DNA of 64,000 nt from F22 sp963678855 (lineage in GTDB: Bacteria > Bacteroidota > Bacteroidia > Bacteroidales > Bacteroidaceae): assembly GCA_963678855.1 (NCBI GenBank), contig OY787448.1, forward strand, positions 1,736,001-1,800,000. Reading direction: 5' to 3'. How positions within the stretch are numbered: position 1 is the stretch's first letter; every line of letters begins with the position of its first letter. Of the stretch, positions 1 through 7,493 are shown in pieces. The position numbers and the translations under genes were made by a program. A model generated the notes under the pieces. It worked only from the letters and a program-made list of their open reading frames with translations. It was not told where the DNA came from and made no database searches.

Positions 1-2
1 TC

Positions 3-1016
3 AATCTGTTTTTCTTGATTGCTTGTCCGTGGTTGATGGAGCATGCCCCACAGACTGTTGATTGGTTCTTTGATCCAGACTACTTAGTGGGCTATATTTT
101 TATCTCCAACTTTATCGGTACTGTTATCCAGTTGTTGTGCTTCATTCCAGGGCTAGTCAAGTTAAAGTGGCACTTTGATAAGGAACTTCTTCGTCGCATG
201 CTGCGTTATGCAGGACCAATCTTGATACTTGGAGTCGTTTCTATTTTGAATCGCTCTTTAGATAAAATAATATTTCCATATTTATATGCTGGAGACCAAA
301 AAGAAGCTTTGGCACAGCTTGGTATATATGGTGCCTCTGTAAAGGTAGCTATGATTATGTCTATGTTGTTGCAGTCGTTTCGTTATGCTTACGAACCCTT
401 TGTGTTCAGTCAGAAGAACACCAAAGGAGAAGCTGCTAAGAAGTCTTATAGCGATGCCATGAAGTATTTCTTTATTTTTGCACTATTGACTTTCTTGATG
501 GTTATGTGCTTTATCGATATCTTGAAGTATTTTATTGCACCTAGTTATTGGGAAGGATTGAATGTTGTGCCTGTTGTAATGACAGCCGAACTACTGGTTG
601 GTGTGTACTTCAATTTGTCTTTCTGGTATAAGCTTAAGGAACAAACCAAGTGGGGAGCCTATTTTGCTCTTGCTGGTTTTGGTGTTATTCTGCTAGGAAA
701 TTTTCTATTCGTTCCCTACTTTAGTTATATGGCTTCTGCATGGGCTAGCGTAGCAGGTTATCTACTAATTACTTTACTGAGCTACTTTATAGGACAGCAC
801 TATTATCCCGTAGACTATCAGATCAAACGATTAGGGGGATATCTTCTTGTGGCAGCTGTAATCCTAGCGCTATATCAGCTTATTCCTATGGACGAATGGA
901 GTATATGGGTAAAATACCCAGTACGTATGGTTTTATTGGGAGGGTACATCTTGTATATGGATAGACATGATTTCCCATTGAGACCACTAATCAATCGTTT
1001 TATACTAAAAAAGTAA
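3..1016 (+). CDS. Polysaccharide flippase (Wzx-like), 5' end missing
   Basis: The reading frame is already open at base 3, so this is the C-terminal ~337 residues of a longer protein; an in-frame TTG at 15 is probably not the start. It is almost entirely hydrophobic helices joined by short Lys/Arg-rich loops and ends in a basic tail. That matches the C-terminal half of MOP-superfamily flippases, which move lipid-linked glycans across the inner membrane. The S46 peptidase begins 6 bp after the stop, so the two may share a transcript. The substrate cannot be told. The family call rests on topology and overall resemblance, not on a catalytic motif. Confidence 0.75.
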   Translation, partial: NLFFLIACPWLMEHAPQTVDWFFDPDYLVGYIFISNFIGTVIQLLCFIPGLVKLKWHFDKELLRRMLRYAGPILILGVVSILNRSLDKIIFPYLYAGDQKEALAQLGIYGASVKVAMIMSMLLQSFRYAYEPFVFSQKNTKGEAAKKSYSDAMKYFFIFALLTFLMVMCFIDILKYFIAPSYWEGLNVVPVVMTAELLVGVYFNLSFWYKLKEQTKWGAYFALAGFGVILLGNFLFVPYFSYMASAWASVAGYLLITLLSYFIGQHYYPVDYQIKRLGGYLLVAAVILALYQLIPMDEWSIWVKYPVRMVLLGGYILYMDRHDFPLRPLINRFILKK

Positions 1017-1022
1017 TCTACC

Positions 1023-3197
1023 ATGAACATATATAATCGCTTAAAATCTTTAAGCATATACGCCTGTATCCTCAGTGTGCTTTTTCTGACGGTAGATGTA
1101 CGTGCCGATGAAGGCATGTGGATGTTAAGTACCATGAACCCAAAAGATGCGCAATTATTGCACAAGCTAGGTTTGCGCATGCCTTTTGATCAAGTCTATA
1201 ATGTACAACGCCCTGCACTCAGCAATGCCGTGGTTAGTTTTGGTGGCTTTTGTAGTGGAGTCATTATTTCCCCTGAGGGGTTGCTTTTGACCAATCATCA
1301 CTGTGGGTTTGGTGCTATACAACAACAAAGTACAGTCGAACATGATTATCTTAAAGATGGGTATGTGGCTAAGACTAAAGCAGACGAAATTGCATGTCCC
1401 GGACTTTTTGCCCGTTTTATGCTGCTTCAACAAGATGTGACCAAGCGCATGTTGTCTAGTGTGACGCCTACGATGTTTGAAGAGCGTCGTGTCGCTTTGT
1501 TGGATTCTACCAAGTTAGCTATTGAGAATGAAGTGGCGCTTTTCGACAGCACCCTTGTAGCGGTTGTAGATGGCTACTATGCTGGTAATGAATATTTTCT
1601 ATCTGTATATAGAGACTATCCAGACGTACGACTAGTTTTTACTCCGCCTTCATCTATAGGTAAATTTGGGTGGGATAAAGACAACTGGATGTGGCCTCGC
1701 CATACAGGTGATTTTAGTGTCTTCCGTGTATATGCCGATGCTAAAAATAATCCTGCCGTTTATCATGAAAAGAATGTACCTTTTCGTCCCAATTCTGTCG
1801 CCCCAATCTCTCTAGAAGGTTATAAAAAAGGGGATTTCACCATGACAATAGGTTACCCTGGCGCGACTGGACGCTATGTGTCTGCTGCATCCATCAAGGA
1901 GCGTATGGAAGCTGTCAATAAACCTACTATTGATATTCGCCGTATCAAACAGAAGATATGGAAACAAGCTATGCGTAACACTGATTCTATCCGTATCAAG
2001 TATGCTAGTAAGTACGATGCGAGTAGTAATTACTTCAAGAATGCTATTGGTATGAACCAATCTGTGCGTAAACGTGGTGTCCTACGTAAGCGCCAAGCAC
2101 AAGAAAAAGTTCTACAAGATTGGATTAAACGCAATCCTAACGAACCCGATACTTTGCTTAGGGTACTTCCTCGTCTTACACGAGTATACGAGCAACGGCG
2201 AGAAATCAAAAAAGCACTGACTTATTTTTCTGAGGCTTTTGCTAATGGACCCGAACTGATAGACTTGGCTATAAGTATCTTAAACTTTGATATGAAAGCG
2301 CCGATGAATCAAGTGATGGCCAATATCAATAGGTTGGCTCAGAAATATTCTGATATGGATGCACAAGTCGATAAAAAGGTATGTAAAGCTATGTTCAAAG
2401 CCTTTAGAAAGCGTGTGGATAGACGTTACTGGCCTGAGACGTATGCCCGTATTGATACGGTGTATGGAGGCAGTATCGATAAATATGTCGATGATGTATA
2501 TGCTCGTACATGGTTGTCTACACCAAAAGGCATGATGGCTGTGTTCAGTAATGACAGTACGTACAATCTAGTAGATGATCCAGCTACAGACCTATCTATC
2601 GATATGATTGTGGCTTTTATCGGGCTGAACAATGCCCTGTCAGTTAGTGATCAGCAAGTGCAAAGAGATGAACGCGTCTTAAATGCGGCGCTCCGCAGAT
2701 TGTATAATGACCGTCAATTGTATCCTGATGCTAATGGAACTATGCGTTTGAGTTATGGCCATGTAGCGCCCTATAGTCCTAGAGATGGGGTCGATTATAA
2801 TTACTACACGACAACCGAAGGAATCTTTGAAAAAATCCGAAAGTATCGTGACGATCCCGACTTCCATGTACAGCCCCATATTCAAGAACTCTTAAACAAG
2901 AAAGAGTGGGGAGTGTACGCGGCAGAAGATAGTACGATGCACACTTGTTTTATCACCAATAATGATATTACTGGTGGGAATTCAGGAAGTGCGCTTTTCA
3001 ATGGACATGGCGAAATTATTGGTCTTGCATTTGATGGCAACTGGGAAGCCATGAATTCAGATATTCAATATGAACCAGCCTATCAAAGATGTGTCAATGT
3101 AGATATACGCTACGTCTTATACCTTATTGAAAAACTATCTGGGGGAACACATCTAATTGATGAGATGCTGATTAAAGCTCCAAGTACATCCCAGTAA
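1023..3197 (+). CDS. S46 family dipeptidyl-peptidase, DPP7-like
   Basis: A 724-residue secreted serine exopeptidase that should release dipeptides from peptide N-termini in the periplasm. A signal peptide covers about residues 1-28. The chymotrypsin-type triad is visible: His in TNHHCGF (His92/His93), Asp230 in HTGDFSVF and Ser654 in GGNSGSA. The S1-pocket position is Gly672 in FDGNWE. In the Porphyromonas enzymes Gly marks DPP7 (hydrophobic P1), whereas Arg marks DPP11 (Asp/Glu P1), so hydrophobic preference is inferred. Length is normal for the family (~700-720). Its last 26 bp overlap the convergent hydrolase gene. Confidence 0.92.
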   Translation: MNIYNRLKSLSIYACILSVLFLTVDVRADEGMWMLSTMNPKDAQLLHKLGLRMPFDQVYNVQRPALSNAVVSFGGFCSGVIISPEGLLLTNHHCGFGAIQQQSTVEHDYLKDGYVAKTKADEIACPGLFARFMLLQQDVTKRMLSSVTPTMFEERRVALLDSTKLAIENEVALFDSTLVAVVDGYYAGNEYFLSVYRDYPDVRLVFTPPSSIGKFGWDKDNWMWPRHTGDFSVFRVYADAKNNPAVYHEKNVPFRPNSVAPISLEGYKKGDFTMTIGYPGATGRYVSAASIKERMEAVNKPTIDIRRIKQKIWKQAMRNTDSIRIKYASKYDASSNYFKNAIGMNQSVRKRGVLRKRQAQEKVLQDWIKRNPNEPDTLLRVLPRLTRVYEQRREIKKALTYFSEAFANGPELIDLAISILNFDMKAPMNQVMANINRLAQKYSDMDAQVDKKVCKAMFKAFRKRVDRRYWPETYARIDTVYGGSIDKYVDDVYARTWLSTPKGMMAVFSNDSTYNLVDDPATDLSIDMIVAFIGLNNALSVSDQQVQRDERVLNAALRRLYNDRQLYPDANGTMRLSYGHVAPYSPRDGVDYNYYTTTEGIFEKIRKYRDDPDFHVQPHIQELLNKKEWGVYAAEDSTMHTCFITNNDITGGNSGSALFNGHGEIIGLAFDGNWEAMNSDIQYEPAYQRCVNVDIRYVLYLIEKLSGGTHLIDEMLIKAPSTSQ

Positions 3198-4026
3198 AGA
3201 AAAAGTGCACTTGGTTAGGCATGGCTTGCTCTAGATGTGCTTTGGCTTCATCGCCAGTACAATGCCCTGTGTATATTTGCATGCCAGGGTATTGCGCTTG
3301 ACAAACCTCTACAATCTCGTCTAGTTCATCTGTACTCACGAAATCGTCCAATAAGTGCAAACCACCTATAAATGCCTTTACACGAGTTTCTCCTGTGAAA
3401 GCAGTACAGGCTTCTAGAATATTCAACAAACCATTATGAGAGCAAGGAGAGAGGATAATCAAACCATCTTCGTCCTTTAGTGCAATGACAATTTCATGGT
3501 CAAATGCATCTACGTGCTGGTTGCTACCATCTATGTTACTTACTTCTAGTTTGTTATTGGCTTGTGGAGTGCGGTAATGACGTGGGATGTTTGTAATGAA
3601 AGCCATATCTTCAGTGAGCCACATGCTTTTACGCACAGGGTGATATTGCTTATAGGATAATAGAAGATTTACCTTAAAGCTTATATCTCTAGGCTTCTCA
3701 TGGCGCATAGAAAAGTACTTGTATTTCGTGATGTTTTCAGCAGCCCATACATCTGCAGAGACATTCTGTTCAAAGAATCGACCAAGTCCACCAGTATGGT
3801 CTTTGTGCCCATGAGATAACACTAAGTGCGAGATATCTGTAATGTCAATATTTAGCGCTTCGGCATTTTGAGCAAAATGAGGTGTTAAACCCACATCAAA
3901 AAGGATGCGGTCATGATGCCATTTAAAGAGCATACTCAATCCATGCTCTGAATGTAACTTCGTGTTATCTGGATGAGGCACATTGTCGATCAAAAATTGA
4001 GCTGAAAAAGTGGGTTTATATGTCAT
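3172..4026 (-). CDS. Metallo-beta-lactamase-fold hydrolase (COG1237-like)
   Basis: A 284-residue MBL-fold protein. The metal-binding motif SHGHKDHTGG lies near residue 70. SPCSHNGLLNI, IGGLHLL and YTGHC follow in the order seen in the COG1237 group, which includes proteins named dihydropterin ribofuranosyl-aminobenzene-phosphate synthases. The substrate is not predictable. The ATG at 4026 is preferred over an upstream in-frame ATG at 4122, because a good promoter (TACATTTG at 4074-4067) lies between them. The 3' end overlaps the S46 gene. A terminator separates it from the upstream cobalamin riboswitch, so it need not be under B12 control. Confidence 0.82.
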   Translation of the reverse strand: MTYKPTFSAQFLIDNVPHPDNTKLHSEHGLSMLFKWHHDRILFDVGLTPHFAQNAEALNIDITDISHLVLSHGHKDHTGGLGRFFEQNVSADVWAAENITKYKYFSMRHEKPRDISFKVNLLLSYKQYHPVRKSMWLTEDMAFITNIPRHYRTPQANNKLEVSNIDGSNQHVDAFDHEIVIALKDEDGLIILSPCSHNGLLNILEACTAFTGETRVKAFIGGLHLLDDFVSTDELDEIVEVCQAQYPGMQIYTGHCTGDEAKAHLEQAMPNQVHFFFTGMYLEL

Positions 4027-4066
4027 GATACTGGCGTTTTCAATGAAAAAATAGTTTGAAGTATTA

Positions 4067-4099
4067 CAAATGTACATGCTTTTCAGGACATGACCCAAA
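4067..4099 (-). promoter_or_regulatory. Promoter of the MBL-fold gene
   Basis: On the minus strand, TTTG (4099-4096), 21 bp, then TACATTTG (4074-4067). This matches the Bacteroidetes sigma consensus TTTG-N19-21-TAnnTTTG. It lies about 40 bp before the ATG at 4026 and downstream of the riboswitch terminator. Confidence 0.75.
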
Positions 4100-4106
4100 A
4101 GAATAC

Positions 4107-4155
4107 AAAAAAAGTGGCACACACTTCTCTATACCTGAAGGTGGCCACTTTTTTT
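4107..4155. terminator. Bidirectional intrinsic terminator
   Basis: Twelve-base perfect arms AAAAAAAGTGGC (4107-4118) and GCCACTTTTTTT (4144-4155) flank a 25-nt loop that can pair further internally. Read leftward it would end transcripts coming from the cobalamin riboswitch, before the MBL-gene promoter. Confidence 0.8.
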
Positions 4156-4353
4156 TTATTGTAGCATACATTTCCCAGGTGTACGCTACACGAACTAAAA
4201 ATAGGAACAGTGTGGAGACGTTATCCATTGGCTGTAGGATACACGTTCTCCTAAAACGATACTTCACAGCATCTAATACGTCAATTATACAGTAACTTTG
4301 GATAAAAATGGTGTATGATTATCATATCCCAGAGATAAAAATACAACTAAATG
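4156..4353 (-). other. Stretch between riboswitch and terminator, no clear gene
   Basis: About 200 bases would be transcribed after the riboswitch, but I see no convincing gene. On the minus strand there is a 14-codon frame starting MIIIHH near 4326. A longer frame starts at an ATG near 4227 (MDNVSTLFLF) but runs through the terminator hairpin. A stem GTAGCGTACA/TGTATGCTAC lies at 4161-4190. The segment could be a non-coding RNA body, a short leader peptide, or a decayed B12-regulated gene. Confidence 0.4.
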
Positions 4354-4513
4354 CTTGGCAGGTCTTCTGACTTACTCCGCTCTGAACGTCCTTCCCGCAA
4401 TAGCAGTGGACCAAGAATTGTTCAGGCATAGATGGGAGCACACAGCAGCTGGTCTGTTCAGGATTTGCACCTGATTCCCTTTTCATTGAAACTTCCGAAA
4501 AAGAAGACTTCAA
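4354..4513 (-). promoter_or_regulatory. Cobalamin (B12) riboswitch
   Basis: Read on the minus strand, the conserved blocks occur in order: AAAAGGGAATCAGGTG, then AAATCCTGAACAG, then a CCACTG...GCGGGAAGG element, and finally AGTCAGAAGACCTGCC at the 3' end. These match the B12-box and closing P-stem of AdoCbl/cobalamin riboswitches. It has its own promoter at 4527-4557. No cobalamin uptake or synthesis gene follows; the first gene downstream is the MBL-fold hydrolase, beyond a terminator and a separate promoter. Confidence 0.9.
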
Positions 4514-4526
4514 CACCAAACTGATA

Positions 4527-4557
4527 CAAAGATAGTGCTTTTTATCTAGCTACCAAC
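4527..4557 (-). promoter_or_regulatory. Promoter of the cobalamin riboswitch transcript
   Basis: Minus strand: GTTG (4557-4554), 19 bp, then TATCTTTG (4534-4527). It fits the Bacteroidetes consensus and puts the RNA start just before the riboswitch. Confidence 0.7.
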
Positions 4558-4610
4558 AATTTGCACTCTTTTTGTCTTCAGAAAATACAGAGGCATTGGC
4601 AAAAAAAACG

Positions 4611-4618
4611 TAAGTTTG
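4611..4618 (+). promoter_or_regulatory. -7 box of the MATE gene
   Basis: TAAGTTTG fits TAnnTTTG and lies 21 bp before the ATG at 4640. It rules out the in-frame TTG at 4616, which overlaps the box. Confidence 0.65.
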
Positions 4619-4639
4619 CACTCTGATAACAAAACAATT

Positions 4640-5938
4640 ATGCATAAGAAAATACTTCGTTTAGCGATTCCAAACATTATCTCCAATTTGACTGTCCCTT
4701 TGTTGACAGTTGTTGACCTGCATCTTATGGGCTACCTTAATAAAGCTCAGTTTATGGGGGCAGTGGCTCTAGGTGGCGTCATTTTTAATCTTGTGTATTG
4801 GGGATTTAGTTTTCTACGTATGAGTGTTACTGGCTTGGCTGCCCAACATTTTGGGGAAAAAGATGATAAAGGGAGTGCCATGGTGTTTTTACGAGGAATT
4901 TTACTCGCCATTGTAGCTGGTACCTTACTGGTCATTTTGCAAGTGCCAATTGCTAAACTAGGATTTTGGTTGTTGTCTGGTTCCGAGGAGGTCAAAATAT
5001 TAGCCCAAAGCTATTTCCATGTACGTATATGGGCAGCACCAGCTGCCATTATGCTAATGGTAATTAATGGGTGGTTTCTAGGCATGCAGAATGCCCGATT
5101 CCCGATGACAGTATCCATACTGATTAACGTGGTAAATATTCTATGTAGTGTTTTCTTTGTTCGCGTCTTGCATCTTCAAGAGCGAGGAGTAGCACTAGGA
5201 TCTGTGATTGCACAATATTCAGGTCTACTTATCGCTTTATGCCTATTTGCTTGGAAGTATAAAGCCCATATCCGTTTGTTTGATATTAGTAAGCTGAAAG
5301 ATCGCTTGGCACTTACACGTTTTGGTGCGGTTAGTGGTGATATTTTTGTACGTACCCTTTGTTTGATAGCCGTATTTACCTTCTTTACTTCTGCTAGTGC
5401 ATCCTTTGGCGACTTAACATTGGCTGCAAACACTGCTTTATTGCAGTACTTGATGGTAATTTCTTACTTTTTAGATGGTTTTGCTTTTGCAGCCGAAGCA
5501 CTTATTGGACGATATTCGGGTGAGCGAAGCAAAGTGAAATTGGTAGAAGCTACACGCAAGTTATTCTTCTGGGGTGGAGTATGTGCCCTATTTTTTACGC
5601 TAGGATATGGACTCGGTGGAGATTATGTACTGCTTGTATTCACTGATCAGAAGGATGTTATTGAGACTGCAAAGACATTCTTGCCTTGGGCGATGGCTTT
5701 TCCTGTTGTAAGTTTTGCTAGTTATATCTGGGATGGCATCTATATTGGAGCCACTGCTTCTAAATTGATGCGCAACACCATGCTTTTTGCAGCAGCACTA
5801 TGCTTTTTTCTCCCGTACTACTGCTTAGAACCCTATTGGGGTAATCATGCTCTATGGTTTAGTATGGTCGCTTATATGGCAGGACGTAGCCTATCTCAAA
5901 CCATTATGGGAAAAAAGGCACTATATACCATGGTGTAG
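4640..5938 (+). CDS. MATE family multidrug/sodium efflux transporter
   Basis: A 432-residue inner-membrane antiporter with about twelve hydrophobic segments and a repeated two-half layout. N-terminal LAIPNIISNLTVPLLTVVD is typical of DinF/NorM-type MATE proteins, which expel cationic drugs or metabolites using Na+ or H+ gradients. Length is normal. It stands alone on the plus strand between the divergent riboswitch unit and a convergent minus-strand pair. A terminator hairpin overlaps its stop codon. The exported substrate is unknown. Confidence 0.9.
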   Translation: MHKKILRLAIPNIISNLTVPLLTVVDLHLMGYLNKAQFMGAVALGGVIFNLVYWGFSFLRMSVTGLAAQHFGEKDDKGSAMVFLRGILLAIVAGTLLVILQVPIAKLGFWLLSGSEEVKILAQSYFHVRIWAAPAAIMLMVINGWFLGMQNARFPMTVSILINVVNILCSVFFVRVLHLQERGVALGSVIAQYSGLLIALCLFAWKYKAHIRLFDISKLKDRLALTRFGAVSGDIFVRTLCLIAVFTFFTSASASFGDLTLAANTALLQYLMVISYFLDGFAFAAEALIGRYSGERSKVKLVEATRKLFFWGGVCALFFTLGYGLGGDYVLLVFTDQKDVIETAKTFLPWAMAFPVVSFASYIWDGIYIGATASKLMRNTMLFAAALCFFLPYYCLEPYWGNHALWFSMVAYMAGRSLSQTIMGKKALYTMV

Positions 5939-5949
5939 TATACAGTGCC
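5917..5949. terminator. Bidirectional terminator after the MATE gene
   Basis: GGCACTATATAC (5917-5928) pairs with GTATACAGTGCC (5938-5949) with one mismatched pair. An A-run precedes it and TTTAT follows, so it can serve both this gene and the convergent gene ending at 5976. The last bases of the MATE gene, including its stop codon, lie in the hairpin. Confidence 0.7.
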
Positions 5950-5975
5950 TTTATAGGATCAATATGATGTCTTTT

Positions 5976-6395
5976 TTATTCGGCTTCTAGTTCTAAGCCT
6001 GCTTCTGTACGCATCAAACGGAATGTTCCACCCATATCTCCTAGTGAGAATGGCGTGAAGTTTTCCGAAGGATACTCAATGACCTGAAGGGATGGTTCTT
6101 TCTCAAATTTTTGAAAACGTACAGTATCTCCAAGTTGTACAGTCCCACGTGCAAATAACACACTATCTTGCATCGCTTTAGAATTGGAAACCAGTATCTG
6201 CAAGCTATCTCCTTGCAAGGTTTTATCCAACACAATGCTATACTGAGCTATATACTTGCGATCAATTTCTTGTTCCATCTTTAATTTCATACTCATATAA
6301 ACGAATATGACTACTGTAGCAATGACAAGGAAGGCCAACAGGAAGTTACCTTTCATAAACTGCTTATTCGTATTCAGGTGTTTTGTATGTGACAT
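5976..6395 (-). CDS. Hypothetical membrane-anchored protein
   Basis: I do not recognise this 139-residue protein. It has a short polar N-terminus, one strong transmembrane helix (about residues 16-34, FLLAFLVIATVVIFVYM) and a ~100-residue, mostly beta-predicted soluble tail rich in Asp/Glu that probably faces the periplasm. The gene starts 16 bp after the dusB stop on the same strand, so the two are likely co-transcribed. A second in-frame ATG at residue 14 (MKGNFLLAF) is an alternative start. CcmE was considered, but its heme-binding His motif is absent. Confidence 0.6.
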   Translation of the reverse strand: MSHTKHLNTNKQFMKGNFLLAFLVIATVVIFVYMSMKLKMEQEIDRKYIAQYSIVLDKTLQGDSLQILVSNSKAMQDSVLFARGTVQLGDTVRFQKFEKEPSLQVIEYPSENFTPFSLGDMGGTFRLMRTEAGLELEAE

Positions 6396-6411
6396 GATAT
6401 ATCAATTTGGT

Positions 6412-7437
6412 TTATTCTTCTCCAAAGGGAATGGCTATACGATCCATCATGATCTCACCATATTGTGCGCCGATAGAGTCAAGAATCTCAAATAATTCTT
6501 CTTTAGTATCGGCACGTAACATCGCAATTCTTGTTTGACGGAAGTTATTGATACCTTTAAACAAAGGTGTCGCAGCTAAATGACGTCTCGTATGTACGAT
6601 GCCGCGGCGTTCGTCTTCCAGCAAAGCTATTGCATTGATAACTTGTTGACGCAATACATCTAGATAAAAACGGAAAGGGCGAACTTCGGGTAAAGTGCCA
6701 GTTCTCAGATATTGTTTGATTTCTTCAAATATCCAAGGACGACCAAAAGTACCACGCCCCACCATAATACCATCTACTCCATACTTGTCAAATGCTTCTT
6801 TGGCTTGCATGGCGCTGCAAATATCACCATTACCAATGATAGGTATATGTATGCGTGGATTGTTTTTCACTTCACCAATCAACGTCCAGTCCGATTTACC
6901 AGTATACATTTGACTACGAGTACGTCCATGGATAGCTAGTGCAGCCGCACCACAATCTTGGATTTGCTCTGCCAAAGTGGTGATAATCTTAGTTTCTTCA
7001 TTCCACCCCAAACGCGTTTTTACTGTTACAGGGATATCTACTGCATCGACTACTTGACGAGTAATATCCAGCAGTTTCTCTGGGTTTTGCAGCATCCCAG
7101 CACCTGCACCTTTGCCAGCTACCTTTTTAACTGGGCAACCGAAATTCAGGTCAATGACGTCTGGTTTTGCTTCTGCCACCATCTTAGCAGCTTCAACCAT
7201 AGGCTCAGGTTCACGGCCATAAATCTGTATCGCTACAGGGCGTTCAGCTTCACTGATGGTTAGTTTTTGTAGGGTACGATTGATGTTGCGCACCAATGCT
7301 TCACTTGATACAAATTCGGTGTACACCATATCGGCGCCGAATTGTTTGCACATTAATCGAAATGCAGGATCAGTTACATCTTCCATCGGGGCAAGCAAAA
7401 GCGGTTGCTCGCCCAAGTCAATGTGGGCTATCTTCAT
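6412..7437 (-). CDS. dusB: tRNA-dihydrouridine synthase
   Basis: A 341-residue FMN enzyme that reduces specific uridines of tRNA to dihydrouridine with NADPH. Visible motifs are LAPMEDVTDPAFR (FMN-binding strand 1), NFGCPVKK with the catalytic Cys, VTVKTRLGW, AIHGRTRSQ, IIGNGDI and MVGRGTFGRPW. The arrangement fits the DusB group. Its promoter (TATCTTTG at 7467-7460) is interleaved with the promoter of the divergent U32 gene, whose relatives also modify RNA. The hypothetical membrane protein follows it. Confidence 0.93.
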   Translation of the reverse strand: MKIAHIDLGEQPLLLAPMEDVTDPAFRLMCKQFGADMVYTEFVSSEALVRNINRTLQKLTISEAERPVAIQIYGREPEPMVEAAKMVAEAKPDVIDLNFGCPVKKVAGKGAGAGMLQNPEKLLDITRQVVDAVDIPVTVKTRLGWNEETKIITTLAEQIQDCGAAALAIHGRTRSQMYTGKSDWTLIGEVKNNPRIHIPIIGNGDICSAMQAKEAFDKYGVDGIMVGRGTFGRPWIFEEIKQYLRTGTLPEVRPFRFYLDVLRQQVINAIALLEDERRGIVHTRRHLAATPLFKGINNFRQTRIAMLRADTKEELFEILDSIGAQYGEIMMDRIAIPFGEE

Positions 7438-7459
7438 ATTTTTAAATTACTTTTGGGGA

Positions 7460-7467
7460 CAAAGATA
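7460..7467 (-). promoter_or_regulatory. -7 box of dusB
   Basis: Minus-strand TATCTTTG, 22 bp before the dusB ATG. The region upstream of it contains the -7 box of the divergent U32 gene, so the two promoters physically overlap. Confidence 0.65.
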
Positions 7468-7480
7468 CGGAAAAATTCTG

Positions 7481-7488
7481 TACTTTTG
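7481..7488 (+). promoter_or_regulatory. -7 box abutting the U32 gene start
   Basis: TACTTTTG ends only 5 bp before the ATG at 7494 (a second ATG is at 7500). With the usual short distance from -7 box to transcription start, the mRNA would have almost no leader. Confidence 0.65.
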
Positions 7489-7493
7489 CACAG

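Noticed and set aside
4064..4267. A 67-codon minus-strand frame after the riboswitch
   Set aside because: It needs a GTG start, runs straight through the terminator hairpin and overlaps the next promoter. At most a short upstream part might be translated.
4293..4300. TAACTTTG as a plus-strand promoter box
   Set aside because: It fits TAnnTTTG but has no upstream element and no gene directly after it; the MATE gene has a better-placed box at 4611.
5976..6395. CcmE-like cytochrome c maturation protein
   Set aside because: The size and single N-terminal TM helix are similar, but the heme-binding histidine motif and the rest of a ccm cluster are absent.
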